NCBI GenBank assembly: GCA_025056555.1
Contig: JANWVZ010000022.1
Span: forward strand, 1-33,896
Direction: 5' to 3'
From: Gemmatales bacterium
Lineage (GTDB): Bacteria > Planctomycetota > Planctomycetia > Gemmatales > HRBIN36
Length of the DNA: 33,896 nucleotides
Shown here: piece after piece, positions 1 through 8,403 of the stretch
How positions within the stretch are numbered: position 1 is the stretch's first letter
How the letters are laid out: every line of letters begins with the position of its first letter
The notes under the pieces: generated by a model
Databases searched by the model: none
Told to the model about the DNA's origin: nothing
What the model saw: only the letters and a program-made list of their open reading frames with translations
Position numbers and translations under genes: made by a program

Positions 1-54
1 AACGCGGAATTCCTCGCTCGCGTCGGCGAATTCGCGGCTCTGTCCGGCGAGTAA
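1..54 (+). CDS. C-terminal end of an unidentified protein (partial)
   Basis: The first 18 codons read as an open frame ending in TAA and give a tail of 17 residues, NAEFLARVGEFAALSGE. The start lies outside the window. The tail is too short to assign to a family. A strong terminator follows at 135-166, so this gene is probably transcribed separately from ndk. Confidence 0.45.
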   Translation, partial: NAEFLARVGEFAALSGE

Positions 55-134
55 TGGTGGCTCTGGTTTCGTGGAAGCGCACACTGGTGGTCTAGTCTCA
101 GCGCCAAAGGTTTGCATTTTCACCGGCGAGCTTG

Positions 135-166
135 AAGGGGCAGGTTCTATCGGACCTGCCCCTTTT
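135..166 (+). terminator. Rho-independent terminator upstream of ndk
   Basis: GGGGCAGGT (137-145) pairs perfectly with ACCTGCCCC (154-162) around an 8-nt loop and is followed by TTTT. Flanking AA/TT pairs can extend the stem. It probably ends the transcript of the partial gene at 1-54. It could also attenuate transcription into ndk, which starts 27 nt downstream. Confidence 0.75.
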
Positions 167-192
167 CACACCTAAGCCGAAAAGGATGAACT

Positions 193-651
193 ATGCAGCG
201 TACACTGGTGCTGTGCAAACCTGATGCAGTACATCGCCGCCTGCTGGGAGCGATCATTCAACGTCTGGAGCAAAAGGGCTTGCGTTTGGTGGCTGCCAAA
301 TTGGTGCGGGCCGATCGCCAACTGGCAGAACGGCATTACGCAGTGCACCGAGGCAAGCCGTTCTATGAGTCGCTCGTGCAGTTCATTACCAGCGGGCCGA
401 CATTAGCCATGGTCTGGGAGGGTCGTGCCGCGGTGCAAGTCGTCCGAGCGCTAATCGGCCCCACAGACGGTGTCCAGGCGCCTCCGGGCACGATTCGCGG
501 GGATTTTGCTCTCAGCGTGCAAAACAATCTCGTCCACGCAAGTGATAGCCCCCAGACCGCCGAAGAGGAAATCACACTTTGGTTTGATCCTGAAGAACTC
601 GTGGCCTGGGAGCCATGCGATGAGCGCTGGACCGGTGCCGCCGCAGGATAA
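193..651 (+). CDS. ndk: Nucleoside diphosphate kinase
   Basis: Cytosolic enzyme that moves the gamma phosphate of ATP to other (d)NDPs through a phosphohistidine, balancing the nucleotide pools. The 152-aa product has the usual length. The N-terminal TLVLCKPDAV contains the conserved Lys (K9). The active-site box reads NLVHASDS, with H115 the expected phosphorylated His; the family usually has G where A116 stands. The start is supported by AAGGA at 182-186. The downstream membrane-protein frame begins inside its last codons (620), suggesting translational coupling. Identification is secure. Confidence 0.97.
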   Translation: MQRTLVLCKPDAVHRRLLGAIIQRLEQKGLRLVAAKLVRADRQLAERHYAVHRGKPFYESLVQFITSGPTLAMVWEGRAAVQVVRALIGPTDGVQAPPGTIRGDFALSVQNNLVHASDSPQTAEEEITLWFDPEELVAWEPCDERWTGAAAG

Positions 652-973
652 TCCTACTGGGAGCACGATTACGCCTGCAGCCGAGCTCCAGCACGGCTCC
701 GAACGCTGTGCTGGCTCCAACCAGGGCTCGGCCCATGGCACACGCCATGAACCGCCTAATCCGCTGTATGGATTGTTATTGCTGTTCAGCATAGCTTTCG
801 TGTTGACAGGCTTGGTACTTTCTTTGGTGCCGTGGCCTGAGTTGCCTCGCTGGCTGCAGCAGCATGGTTGGAAGATTCTCCTGGGAGAGATGGGGCTGGT
901 AATCGTAACCGGCTTGGGAAGTATGGTCCTGGATCGGTGGCGAAGCGGGCGCAAGAGCGATTGCTCGCACTAA
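620..973 (+). CDS. Small two-helix membrane protein overlapping ndk
   Basis: An open frame of 117 aa can start at the ATG at 620, inside the 3' end of ndk (32-nt overlap). The N-terminal half is polar and rich in Pro, Gly and Ser. Two hydrophobic stretches follow, one from LYGLLLLFSIAF to LSLVPW and one from ILLGEMGLVIV to GLGSMVL, separated by a short polar loop, then a basic tail. It is probably an inner-membrane protein co-translated with ndk. No family was recognised. The start is uncertain, since no strong ribosome-binding site is visible and the frame stays open upstream to 470. Confidence 0.6.
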   Translation: MSAGPVPPQDNPTGSTITPAAELQHGSERCAGSNQGSAHGTRHEPPNPLYGLLLLFSIAFVLTGLVLSLVPWPELPRWLQQHGWKILLGEMGLVIVTGLGSMVLDRWRSGRKSDCSH

Positions 974-1357
974 CCCGCAGTCGGTTTTTTCCAGCTCGGC
1001 GCGTGCGACAATCACCCACGGGGTCTAGCAACTACCCGGATGGAGTTGTTCCGATGGTGCGGTATCCAGCAGCAGAGACGTGTTTTCCACCTCTAACACA
1101 GGGTGGCCTTTGTGATCAGTATGAGGGACTTGCGGTTTGGTGTTCGAAGAGTCGGGTTAAGCAGTTATATCTGCAGGATTTGGGAGCGGCGTTTGGAAGA
1201 ATTCGTAAAAAACATGCATCTGCCCTGATTTGGACGACGATTTGTACCATGCGGGCAGTTGCTCCGTGCGCTCAGATTACTCTTACCTGGCGGAAGGTTG
1301 AGCTCGCCGGCGCGGAACGCAACGCCGGAGTGCATCATAGCGCTTAGGGAACCCACC
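974..1357. other. Non-coding gap before the Mla operon
   Basis: About 380 bp with no convincing gene. A plus-strand frame crosses it (868-1347), but it overlaps genuine coding sequence at its start and resembles no family. No clear terminator or consensus promoter was found. The promoter for the Mla operon presumably lies here. Confidence 0.4.
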
Positions 1358-2248
1358 ATGGCTCAAGCAGCACCCGAGGGAAGCGGAACCACCACACTGC
1401 CAGCGGTTCCAGGCACATCGGCCGGTTCGCCTCCTGCTGAAGCCAGTCCCAGTTTCTGGGCAGTCATTCGGGAAAACACGGTTGCGTTTGTCGTGTTTTG
1501 GGGGGATATCGCGGATTTTACCGCGCGAATAGTTCGCTGGATGGCCACGCGGCGACCGTATCGCGGAACGTTATTGCCTAATTTTTATCAAATCGGTGTG
1601 CGGAGTGTGCCAGTCATTGGCACGACCGGCTTGTTCATCGGCATGGTCCTCGCCGTGCAAACTTATGCCGAGTTTACTCGCTTTCCAGGCATGAAGAGTT
1701 GGTTGGGAGCGGCGATCAACGCCAGCATTATTCGGGAACTCGGCCCCGTATTGGCAGCGACTATGTTGGCGGGGCGTGTGGGCAGTGCTCTGGCCGCAGA
1801 ACTGGGAACCATGCGCATCACCGAGCAAATAGATGCCTTGTGGTGCCTCGGCGTTAATCCGATCCACTACCTGGTCGTACCGCGTTTCCTGGCCTGCGTT
1901 GTACTGATTCCCTTGTTGACAGTGCTGGCGGACTTCATGGGCGTGTTGGGAGGTGCGGCTATCAGTACGCAGTTCTTCGGCATCGAGTCGTTTGAGTATT
2001 GGCAGGTCTCGCAAGAAAAGATCGGGATCTGGGACATTTTTTGCGGCCTAATGAAAAGCACAGTCTTCGGAGCGGCCATCGCCACCATCAGTTGTCATCG
2101 GGGATTCCATTCCACTGGCGGTGCCGAGGGGGTCGGACGAGCCGCTACCGATGCCTTTGTATTGTCCTTTGTGGCTATCCTGGTCTTGGACTTTTTCCTG
2201 GGCCTATTCTTTACCGGCTTATCTGCGATACTCTGGCCCCGCGGCTGA
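1358..2248 (+). CDS. mlaE: MlaE-type lipid ABC transporter permease
   Basis: Inner-membrane permease of an MCE/Mla-type system that moves phospholipids between inner and outer membranes. The 296-aa protein has a variable N-terminus of about 30 residues rich in Ala, Pro and Ser, then the MlaE domain. Diagnostic are the segment GTTGLFIGMVLAVQ, the conserved RELGPVLAATMLAGRVGSA and the EQIDAL motif, with multiple hydrophobic helices to the C-terminus. The ATG at 1358, behind AGGGA (1347-1351), is preferred over the in-frame ATG at 1259, which would add a basic non-conserved extension. It is the first gene of a three-gene operon with the ATPase 13 nt downstream. Confidence 0.93.
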   Translation: MAQAAPEGSGTTTLPAVPGTSAGSPPAEASPSFWAVIRENTVAFVVFWGDIADFTARIVRWMATRRPYRGTLLPNFYQIGVRSVPVIGTTGLFIGMVLAVQTYAEFTRFPGMKSWLGAAINASIIRELGPVLAATMLAGRVGSALAAELGTMRITEQIDALWCLGVNPIHYLVVPRFLACVVLIPLLTVLADFMGVLGGAAISTQFFGIESFEYWQVSQEKIGIWDIFCGLMKSTVFGAAIATISCHRGFHSTGGAEGVGRAATDAFVLSFVAILVLDFFLGLFFTGLSAILWPRG

Positions 2249-2261
2249 AGCCACTGCAACC

Positions 2262-3212
2262 ATGAGCCAGAACGAGAAAGTTTGCCAAAATAGTCTGTCC
2301 AAAGCCGAGGGCGACGCTGCGGGAGCGATTGCAGCGACGCCAGCAACTGTGCCATCAGCCTCGGGAACCAGCCTCGAAGCAGCGCCGGCCGTTGCCCAGC
2401 AAGAGAGTACCCCCCAACGACTAACTGGCCCGCCACTCCTGCGCCTGGAAAACGTCACGGTACGTTTTGGGGCACAGAATGTTCTCCAGGACGTGAGCCT
2501 CGAAATTCCCCAGGGCCAGAGCCTGGCCGTCATGGGTGAAAGCGGCTGCGGGAAGACCGTCTTTCTGAAAGTGTTGATCGGGTTAATCCGTCCGACCAGT
2601 GGTCGCGTCTTGCTCGATGGCGTGGACGTGCACCGTTTATCGGAGGCAGAATGGATGCGGCAGCGGCTGCGGTTTGGCTTTGTCTTTCAGTCGGCAGCAC
2701 TTTTTGACAGCATGAGCGTCTATGAGAACGTTGCCTTTCCGCTGCGGCAACACACCGACTGGGACGAGGCCACAATTCGCCATCGGGTGCGCCAACAGCT
2801 TGCCGAAATTGGTCTGGGGGAAGAAGTGTTGGCTAAGTATCCTGCTGAGTTATCCGGCGGCATGCGCAAGAGGGTCGGCCTGGCGCGGGCGTTGATGCTC
2901 AAGCCCCAGATCATGCTTTACGATGAACCCACGACGGGTTTGGATCCCATCATGGCCGACGTCATCAACAGCCTGATTCGACAAACCCACGAACGCCACG
3001 GCATCACCAGCGTCGTGGTCACGCACGATCTCAATACGGTGCGGCGAGTCGCTCAGCGTGTGGTGATGTTGTATCCGCATCGGCGTCTGAAGCCTGGAGA
3101 AGCGCAAATCATTTTCGACGGTATGCTGAGCGATCTCGATAACACGCCAGACCTTCGAGTGCGCCAATTCGTCCTGGGGCAGGCGGGCGAACTCCTTCAC
3201 GTCCGCGACTAA
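2262..3212 (+). CDS. mlaF: MlaF-type ABC transporter ATP-binding protein
   Basis: Cytoplasmic ATPase that would drive the MlaE permease. In the 316-aa product, about 58 low-complexity residues precede the nucleotide-binding domain. Walker A is GESGCGKT (92-99), the Q-loop Gln is at 143, the signature LSGGM is at 197-201, Walker B is IMLYDEP (217-223) and the switch His is H255. The D-loop region reads TTGLDPIM, typical of the Mla branch. The ATG at 2262 lies 13 nt after the mlaE stop. Earlier in-frame ATGs lie inside mlaE and give a non-conserved extension. The N-terminal extension is unusual for MlaF and may be lineage-specific. Confidence 0.93.
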   Translation: MSQNEKVCQNSLSKAEGDAAGAIAATPATVPSASGTSLEAAPAVAQQESTPQRLTGPPLLRLENVTVRFGAQNVLQDVSLEIPQGQSLAVMGESGCGKTVFLKVLIGLIRPTSGRVLLDGVDVHRLSEAEWMRQRLRFGFVFQSAALFDSMSVYENVAFPLRQHTDWDEATIRHRVRQQLAEIGLGEEVLAKYPAELSGGMRKRVGLARALMLKPQIMLYDEPTTGLDPIMADVINSLIRQTHERHGITSVVVTHDLNTVRRVAQRVVMLYPHRRLKPGEAQIIFDGMLSDLDNTPDLRVRQFVLGQAGELLHVRD

Positions 3213-3226
3213 CTGGAGGATTCACC

Positions 3227-4471
3227 ATGAATGATGCCGCCTTCAAGTTTCGCCTGGGCATTTTCGTGCTGACGGCTTTGATTTTGCTCGGTGTATTGAT
3301 TGTGTTGTTTGAGCGCGTGCCGGAATATTTCGTCCGCTACATTCACTATGAAGTGCGTTTCCGCGAGGCGCCGGGCCTGGAAAAAGGGATGCCGGTGCGC
3401 AAATCGGGAGTAAAGATCGGCGAGGTGGAAGATTATGATCTCGACCCGACCACTGGCATCGTAACCGTGAAAATACAGGTGGACCGGCGCTATCAGTTGC
3501 GTCTGGGCGATCAGGCGATCATGAGTCGGGGACTGGTGTTGGGCGACACGGCCATCAACTTCGTCATGGGCGAAGACAAACGCCCGGCGCCACCGGGTCA
3601 CGTTTTCGAAGGGAAAGAGCCTCCTGACATTGGCCGTGCCCTCGGCCAGGCCCGCAGCCTGGCTGACTTGGCCGGTCAAACCTTGCAGGAAGTGCTCGTC
3701 GCTGCGAACAACCTGAGCAAAGCGGCCGAGAGCGCCGATACTTTTCTTCGGGCAAATCGTGCGCAACTCGATCAAACTGTGCAGCGCGTCAACGACCTGG
3801 CTGGCCGCGCTAACGACCTGCTCAACGAAGAGAACCGCCAGAATCTCGCAGCTACCCTCCGCAATTTCCGGAAAGCCAGCGATCAGTTCGACCAAATCGT
3901 GCGCCGCAGCGATATGCTGCTGGCCGATACGCACAAAGCCGTCCAGGACCTGACTCGAAAGCTCGACCAACTCAGCACTAGTGCGGAGATGACTCTAACC
4001 GAAGTACGCCGTGCGGTCGAACGTCTCGACAAACAAATCGCCAATACAGGGCCGAAAGCCGACGAGCTGCTCCTGGAAGGCCGGGCCACACTCAAGCGCT
4101 TGCAGACCAGCCTCGACCGCGCCGACGAGTTGCTCGCCAACCTTCAGCAAACTGGCAAACTGCTTCAGGAACGGGCCCCGAGCATTCTGAAAAACGTGGA
4201 CGAAGGAGCCGCTCGCGTCAACGCTCTGGCCCAAGAACTGGGCGAATTCGCGAAAGCCTTGAACGAGGCTGATGGAACCGTACGCCGCCTGATGAGCGAT
4301 CCCTCCTTATATAACAATTTGCACTTGGCGGCAGCCCAATTGAATCGTGCCATGCCTCAACTCCAGCAAATCTTGCGCGATTTGTCCTTATTTGCCGACC
4401 GGATTGCACGCCATCCAGAACTGTTGGGGGTCGGTGGCGTGGTCAACCCGTCGAGCGGTATCAAGCGCTAA
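3227..4471 (+). CDS. mlaD: MlaD-like MCE substrate-binding protein
   Basis: Membrane-anchored MCE protein that would bind lipid for the transporter encoded just upstream. The 414-aa protein has a short cytoplasmic N-terminus, one transmembrane helix (about residues 9-27), then an MCE domain (about 38-120) with the conserved GLEKGMPVRKSGVKIGEV-type segment. The remaining two thirds is a long heptad-like helical region rich in Leu, Ala, Arg and Asp, as in MCE proteins that form a periplasmic tube or needle. It is much longer than E. coli MlaD (about 180 aa) and closer to Ttg2C/Mce-type proteins. The start is backed by GGAGG 7 nt upstream. No MlaC or MlaB homologue is adjacent. Confidence 0.9.
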   Translation: MNDAAFKFRLGIFVLTALILLGVLIVLFERVPEYFVRYIHYEVRFREAPGLEKGMPVRKSGVKIGEVEDYDLDPTTGIVTVKIQVDRRYQLRLGDQAIMSRGLVLGDTAINFVMGEDKRPAPPGHVFEGKEPPDIGRALGQARSLADLAGQTLQEVLVAANNLSKAAESADTFLRANRAQLDQTVQRVNDLAGRANDLLNEENRQNLAATLRNFRKASDQFDQIVRRSDMLLADTHKAVQDLTRKLDQLSTSAEMTLTEVRRAVERLDKQIANTGPKADELLLEGRATLKRLQTSLDRADELLANLQQTGKLLQERAPSILKNVDEGAARVNALAQELGEFAKALNEADGTVRRLMSDPSLYNNLHLAAAQLNRAMPQLQQILRDLSLFADRIARHPELLGVGGVVNPSSGIKR

Positions 4472-4474
4472 CCA

Positions 4475-4504
4475 TTGGCAATGCGCCAGTTGGACAGATA
4501 TAAT
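4475..4504 (+). promoter_or_regulatory. Sigma-70-type promoter for rpsA
   Basis: TTGGCA (4475-4480) and a perfect TATAAT (4499-4504) are separated by 18 bp, immediately after the mlaD stop. Transcription should start near 4511, leaving a leader of about 230 nt before rpsA. This makes rpsA independent of the Mla operon. Confidence 0.75.
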
Positions 4505-4511
4505 GACAAAC

Positions 4512-4741
4512 CCGCCGTAGCAGGAGAAACTCCGACCGGCGGTCGGTCGGCTGCGCGGGCGGGTAAGGCACGGTCATGGTGAACTGTGGCGTTGTGAGCG
4601 CTTCGCCGCAAGTGTGGTTGGGCTGGCGAGATGCCCGGCGCTCGGCGGCATCGTGTGCTGGCACAGGTAGTCGCAAGCCCGTCAGCCGCTTGCGGGGATA
4701 GGCTCAGCAACCCGGCTGGGGAAATCGCTAGAAAGGATCTT
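4512..4741 (+). promoter_or_regulatory. Long structured leader of rpsA
   Basis: The expected 5' UTR opens with a two-part hairpin: CCGCC (4512-4516) with GGCGG (4538-4542), enclosing GGAG (4523-4526) with CTCC (4530-4533) around an AAA loop. GC-rich sequence follows and the leader ends with GAAAGGAT before the ATG at 4742. Ribosomal protein S1 represses its own mRNA through a structured leader in E. coli. A similar role here is inference. No known riboswitch class was recognised. Confidence 0.4.
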
Positions 4742-6541
4742 ATGGTCAACAAGAATTTGCTGCGCGAGTTCGACGTAGACGAAAGGGAAATCCTTGAGCA
4801 GATCGAGGCTTCCCTCGGAGGCCCGGTGGAAGAGAAGTTGCCGGCTGCCTACTTGGAAAAGGACCAGGGATTCGGGCCGGGGCAGGTCGTGACCGGCACG
4901 GTCCGTCGCGTCACCGACCAGGAGGTTGTCGTGGATATTGGTTACAAAAGCGAGGGGGTCATCCCCGTTGAAGAGTGGCGCGACGAGGCTCAGGGAAAAA
5001 TCGTTCCTCCCAAAGAGGGAGAAAAAATCAAGGTAATGATCGAGGCTATCGAAGAACCCGCGGGCGTGATTACCTTGAGTTACCGCCGTGCCCGACGCAT
5101 CCAGGAATGGGAGCGGTTTTTGCAAGAACACAAGCCGGGGGGCGTGGTTAGCGGGCTCGTGGTAAGAAAAGTTAAGGGGGGCCTACTGGTGAATGTCGGG
5201 GTGCCCGCTTTCCTGCCTGCCTCTCAGGTGGATGTCCGCCGACCGGCCGACATTGGCGATTACATCGGTAAGGAAATTCACTGCAAAATTCTCAAGATTG
5301 ACGAGGCACGGCGTAATATCGTAGTCAGCCGTCGTCAGCTCCTGGAAGAGGAACGCGAGGAGCGGCGGCGCCGACTGTTGGAAGAACTCCAACCCGGCCA
5401 GATTCGTAAAGGCATCGTGAAGAGTATCACCGATTTCGGAGCGTTTGTGGATCTGGGAGGCATGGATGGCCTGCTGCATATCACAGATATGAGCTGGGGG
5501 CGCGTTCAGCACCCCCGCGAGTTTGTTAGTGAAGGTCAGGAACTGGAAGTTATGGTTCTCAGCGTGGATAAAGACAAGCAACGCATCGCTGTGGGTTTGA
5601 AACAAAAGAGTCCCAGTCCGTGGGCGAACATCGAGGAAAAGTACCCGGTCGGCAGCAAGCACGTCGGCGAAGTAGTCAACATCATGCCCTATGGGGCTTT
5701 TGTTAAACTCGAACCCGGCGTGGAAGGTCTCGTCCATATCAGCGAGATGAGTTGGACCCGCCGCGTCAATCACCCGAATGAACTGCTCTCCGTCGGCGAC
5801 AAGGTGGAAGTGGCCGTCCTGGGTATCAATAAGGAAAAAGAAGAAATCTCCCTGGGCATGAGGCAATGCCAACCTAACCCCTGGGATACCGTGCCGGAAA
5901 GATATCCTGTCGGTGCTGTGGTGACGGGAACGGTGCGCTCGTTAATCAACTCGGGGGCGTTTGTCGAGTTGGAGGAAGGTATAGACGGATTCCTGCACAT
6001 CAACGACATCAGTTGGGTCAAGAAAGTCACCCATCCCAGCGACGTCCTGCAAAAGGGCGACCAGGTTACTTGCGTTGTGCTTGGTGTGGACCATGAACGT
6101 AAACGCATCCAATTGGGTATGAAACAGCTGGCAAGCGATCCCTGGGAAACCGATATCCCGAGCCGCTACCAGCCCGGCACCGTTATCGTCGGGCGAGTTA
6201 CCAAGCTGACCAACTTCGGAGCTTTCGTAGAATTGGAGCCGGGATTGGAGGGGCTGTTGCACGTTACTGAACTGGCAGATCATCGTGTGGATAGCCCCGA
6301 GGAAGTGGTACACGTCGGCGATATCGTTGAAGTGAAGGTGCTGAGCGTGGATCCGACTGAACGCAAGATCCGCCTCAGTCGCAAACGCGCCCAGTGGGGC
6401 AAAGGAGAAGAGGAAAGCTTAGGAGAAAATGCTGCCCGTCCTCGTCGCGAACTGAAAGGTGGTACGGGCGAATCAGCCAGCGGCCAATTCTTCAACTTAC
6501 CCTCCCAGAAACGCGCCGACAAAACTGCCGAAGGTACTTGA
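4742..6541 (+). CDS. rpsA: 30S ribosomal protein S1
   Basis: RNA-binding ribosomal protein that helps load mRNA onto the 30S subunit. The 599-aa product contains six S1 (OB-fold) repeats at about 47-116, 133-199, 217-288, 304-375, 391-463 and 478-549. Repeats 3-6 carry the canonical DFGAFV/PYGAFV/NSGAFV/NFGAFV motif followed by GLLHIT or similar; the first two are degenerate, as usual for ribosome-binding domains. The charged low-complexity tail (550-599) is not conserved. The ATG at 4742 follows GAAAGGAT and begins MVNKNLLREF; the upstream in-frame ATG at 4631 would add a basic, non-S1 extension. It has its own promoter and leader. Confidence 0.95.
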   Translation: MVNKNLLREFDVDEREILEQIEASLGGPVEEKLPAAYLEKDQGFGPGQVVTGTVRRVTDQEVVVDIGYKSEGVIPVEEWRDEAQGKIVPPKEGEKIKVMIEAIEEPAGVITLSYRRARRIQEWERFLQEHKPGGVVSGLVVRKVKGGLLVNVGVPAFLPASQVDVRRPADIGDYIGKEIHCKILKIDEARRNIVVSRRQLLEEEREERRRRLLEELQPGQIRKGIVKSITDFGAFVDLGGMDGLLHITDMSWGRVQHPREFVSEGQELEVMVLSVDKDKQRIAVGLKQKSPSPWANIEEKYPVGSKHVGEVVNIMPYGAFVKLEPGVEGLVHISEMSWTRRVNHPNELLSVGDKVEVAVLGINKEKEEISLGMRQCQPNPWDTVPERYPVGAVVTGTVRSLINSGAFVELEEGIDGFLHINDISWVKKVTHPSDVLQKGDQVTCVVLGVDHERKRIQLGMKQLASDPWETDIPSRYQPGTVIVGRVTKLTNFGAFVELEPGLEGLLHVTELADHRVDSPEEVVHVGDIVEVKVLSVDPTERKIRLSRKRAQWGKGEEESLGENAARPRRELKGGTGESASGQFFNLPSQKRADKTAEGT

Positions 6542-6652
6542 GGCTCCTGCCTAGTGTGCCGTCTAGCCCTTACAGAGTCTCTCAGAATAAGCCTTAAACG
6601 CTGCCCCCTGGCCCCTGCCGATGCTATACTCCCGATTTGCTCGCTCCGCAGC

Positions 6653-6821
6653 ACGGTCTCGCCTCCCGTGAACTATACGCCAATGGTTTTATTACAATCT
6701 CCAACAACGCAGAGAAGCAGCGATCAGCGCGCTAGTGAGTAGCGTCAGCCCGATAAGGTTCGGAATGGTGTTCGATGTACCAGCCGTGGGGTTGGCTTTT
6801 CTTTTTCGGAAGCGAGACCGT
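6653..6821. other. 169-bp element closed by a perfect 10-bp inverted repeat
   Basis: ACGGTCTCGC (6653-6662) and GCGAGACCGT (6812-6821) are exact reverse complements. The pairing extends inward across one mismatch (TCC with GGA). Inside are GCCAA/TTGGC, a tight hairpin CGCTA-GTGAG-TAGCG, and CCAGCC/GGTTGG (6780-6795) followed by CTTTTCTTTTT, which could act as a plus-strand terminator for rpsA. It could be a non-coding RNA gene or a small inverted-repeat (MITE-like) element. The strand is undecided. A TATACT lies at 6625-6630 but lacks a good -35. Confidence 0.4.
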
Positions 6822-7002
6822 ATCGTCTTAAATCGCTCTGAAAATGAATGAAGATATTACGAAACAGGCAGTGAGCTTTGTCAGAGAGCAAGAAACGCCA
6901 GCGATCATGCACGGGGCATATAGGAATAAGCGGATAGCCCTGGTTGGTCCGTCGGTACAAGTTATTCGTGTAGGCCTCCTGGGTTTGTGCTGGCGACCGC
7001 AG
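6822..7002. other. Gap between the inverted-repeat element and the fusion gene
   Basis: Together with 6542-6652 and the element at 6653-6821, this makes a 461-bp stretch without a protein gene. No frame here shows a recognisable domain or a good ribosome-binding site. Confidence 0.4.
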
Positions 7003-8403
7003 CTACGGTGATGCCTGAAAGTATTTCTCGGCCAAAGATACGAGTTGCTCCAGATTGGTGTCTATCACGAACTGGGCTGCCTGCCGAACTCGGTCTGATT
7101 TGGGTTCAAAGGCGACCCCTAAACCCACAACTCGGAGCATACACCCGTCGGCTTCGCTATCGCCGACAGCCAGGATTTGTGCGGGGGGCAACTGGAACTG
7201 TTCGCTTAAGTGCCAGACGACATTCGCCTTGCACATTGGATGTTCCGGGCAACCCTGAGGATGAATCATCGCGGGACATAAATGAACTTCGCCCGTCGCC
7301 ACACCCTGTCGAAAACGCAGCACGTGGCCCACACTAAAGTCGGCAAACACGCGGCGTCGGATGGTCTCGGAAACCAGAAAGAAACTGTCGGTAACGATTC
7401 CTACGCGAAAACCAAGTCGCCGTAAACCGATGACCGTCTCGGCTGCTCCTGGCATGAGGGGCATGGCACGCGCCAGTGCCTGCAAATCTTGTTTGGCCAA
7501 GCCTGCAAATAATTGGGCAATCTTTCGTGTCCTTTCATCGGCAGGCAAGTCAGGATGATCCAGGTATTGGCTCAACTCGGCCATCTTGTTGTAACGCTGG
7601 GCCATGGTTACGACAAATCGGCCGCGAAGCAGTGTCCCGTCCATGTCAAACAGGGCCAGACGTTGCACCCGGCCGAGCCGTTGACCGATCATGGAAAGCT
7701 CGCTTTGGACGCGGCGCTCGACCTCCTGAACTTCTTCGAGCTGTCCTAAGTCCAATCGGCCATATCGGGCCGCACGCTCCAGGATGACGCGAACTACCTG
7801 GCCGGCCATATCCCCCAGCACTTCTAAAGGTTGATTGTCATGCTGGATATGGCCGATATCCACCTGTTCGATGCGACCACCGGCAGCGGCAGCATCCAAC
7901 AATAGCCCGACATCCACACCATAATCAGTCTCAAAGCGCAGATTCCTTAGGAAAGAGCGCCGTGCTGCGATAATTCCCCCCAACGGTTGCTCGATGTAGG
8001 CCAGTTCTGGAAAGAACGTGCGAATCAGGGGCCGTGCTGTCAGTATCGTCACTCGCCCTGCCGCACGCGTGAATTTTGCTTTGACGAAGTCAGCACGCCC
8101 TTCACGAAGCGGAAGAGTCATCTTTTCCACCAGGTCTTCGTGTAACCCGGTCAGGTCGCCATCCAAATAGAGCACGATTTCATTCTGGGCCGCCCACAAA
8201 CCGTCTTCCATAGATGCGCCTTTGCCCAGGAGCGTGCTATAAATCACGCGCGCTCCTGCTTGCTGTGCCAGTTCTGGAGTGCCATCTATGGAGCCATCGT
8301 CCACCACGATCACCTCGCTTACTAACGGGTGCCGGCGGGCAAACTGCACCACGCTTTGGATGGAAGCCGCTTCGTTCAGTGCCGGAATGATTACGCTGAT
8401 CAT
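7003..8403 (-). CDS. Glycosyltransferase-HAD phosphatase fusion
   Basis: A 466-aa protein with two enzyme domains. Residues 1-220 form a GT-A glycosyltransferase: SVIIPALNE at the start, VVDDGSIDGT (34-42), the metal-binding DGD (81-83) and a QPLGG segment (139-143) resembling GT81/GpgS-type enzymes. Residues 245-455 form a SerB-like HAD-IB phosphatase: DMDGT (253-257), GIVTDS (335-340), a Lys in CKANVV (about 392) and GDSEAD (414-419). The arrangement suggests synthesis of a phosphorylated glycoside and its immediate dephosphorylation, as in glucosyl- or mannosylglycerate formation; the substrate is inference. The start is supported by a purine-rich GAGAGGAAAC. There is no signal peptide and no adjacent pathway gene. 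Confidence 0.82.
   Translation of the reverse strand: MISVIIPALNEAASIQSVVQFARRHPLVSEVIVVDDGSIDGTPELAQQAGARVIYSTLLGKGASMEDGLWAAQNEIVLYLDGDLTGLHEDLVEKMTLPLREGRADFVKAKFTRAAGRVTILTARPLIRTFFPELAYIEQPLGGIIAARRSFLRNLRFETDYGVDVGLLLDAAAAGGRIEQVDIGHIQHDNQPLEVLGDMAGQVVRVILERAARYGRLDLGQLEEVQEVERRVQSELSMIGQRLGRVQRLALFDMDGTLLRGRFVVTMAQRYNKMAELSQYLDHPDLPADERTRKIAQLFAGLAKQDLQALARAMPLMPGAAETVIGLRRLGFRVGIVTDSFFLVSETIRRRVFADFSVGHVLRFRQGVATGEVHLCPAMIHPQGCPEHPMCKANVVWHLSEQFQLPPAQILAVGDSEADGCMLRVVGLGVAFEPKSDRVRQAAQFVIDTNLEQLVSLAEKYFQASP

Noticed and set aside
868-1347. 159-codon plus-strand frame before mlaE
   Set aside because: Starts inside the small membrane protein, shows no domain or membrane pattern, and has no convincing ribosome-binding site.
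3209-3970. 253-codon frame antisense to mlaD
   Set aside because: Lies wholly opposite a well-supported MCE gene and resembles no family.
5183-5872. 229-codon frame antisense to rpsA
   Set aside because: An open antisense frame caused by the codon bias of rpsA; the S1 repeats on the other strand are unambiguous.
6653-6821. 5S rRNA on the minus strand
   Set aside because: The strand reads CCATTCCGAAC (6758-6768), as in 5S loop C, and a 10-bp closing helix exists. But the span is 169 nt instead of about 110-120, and helices III-V could not be matched.
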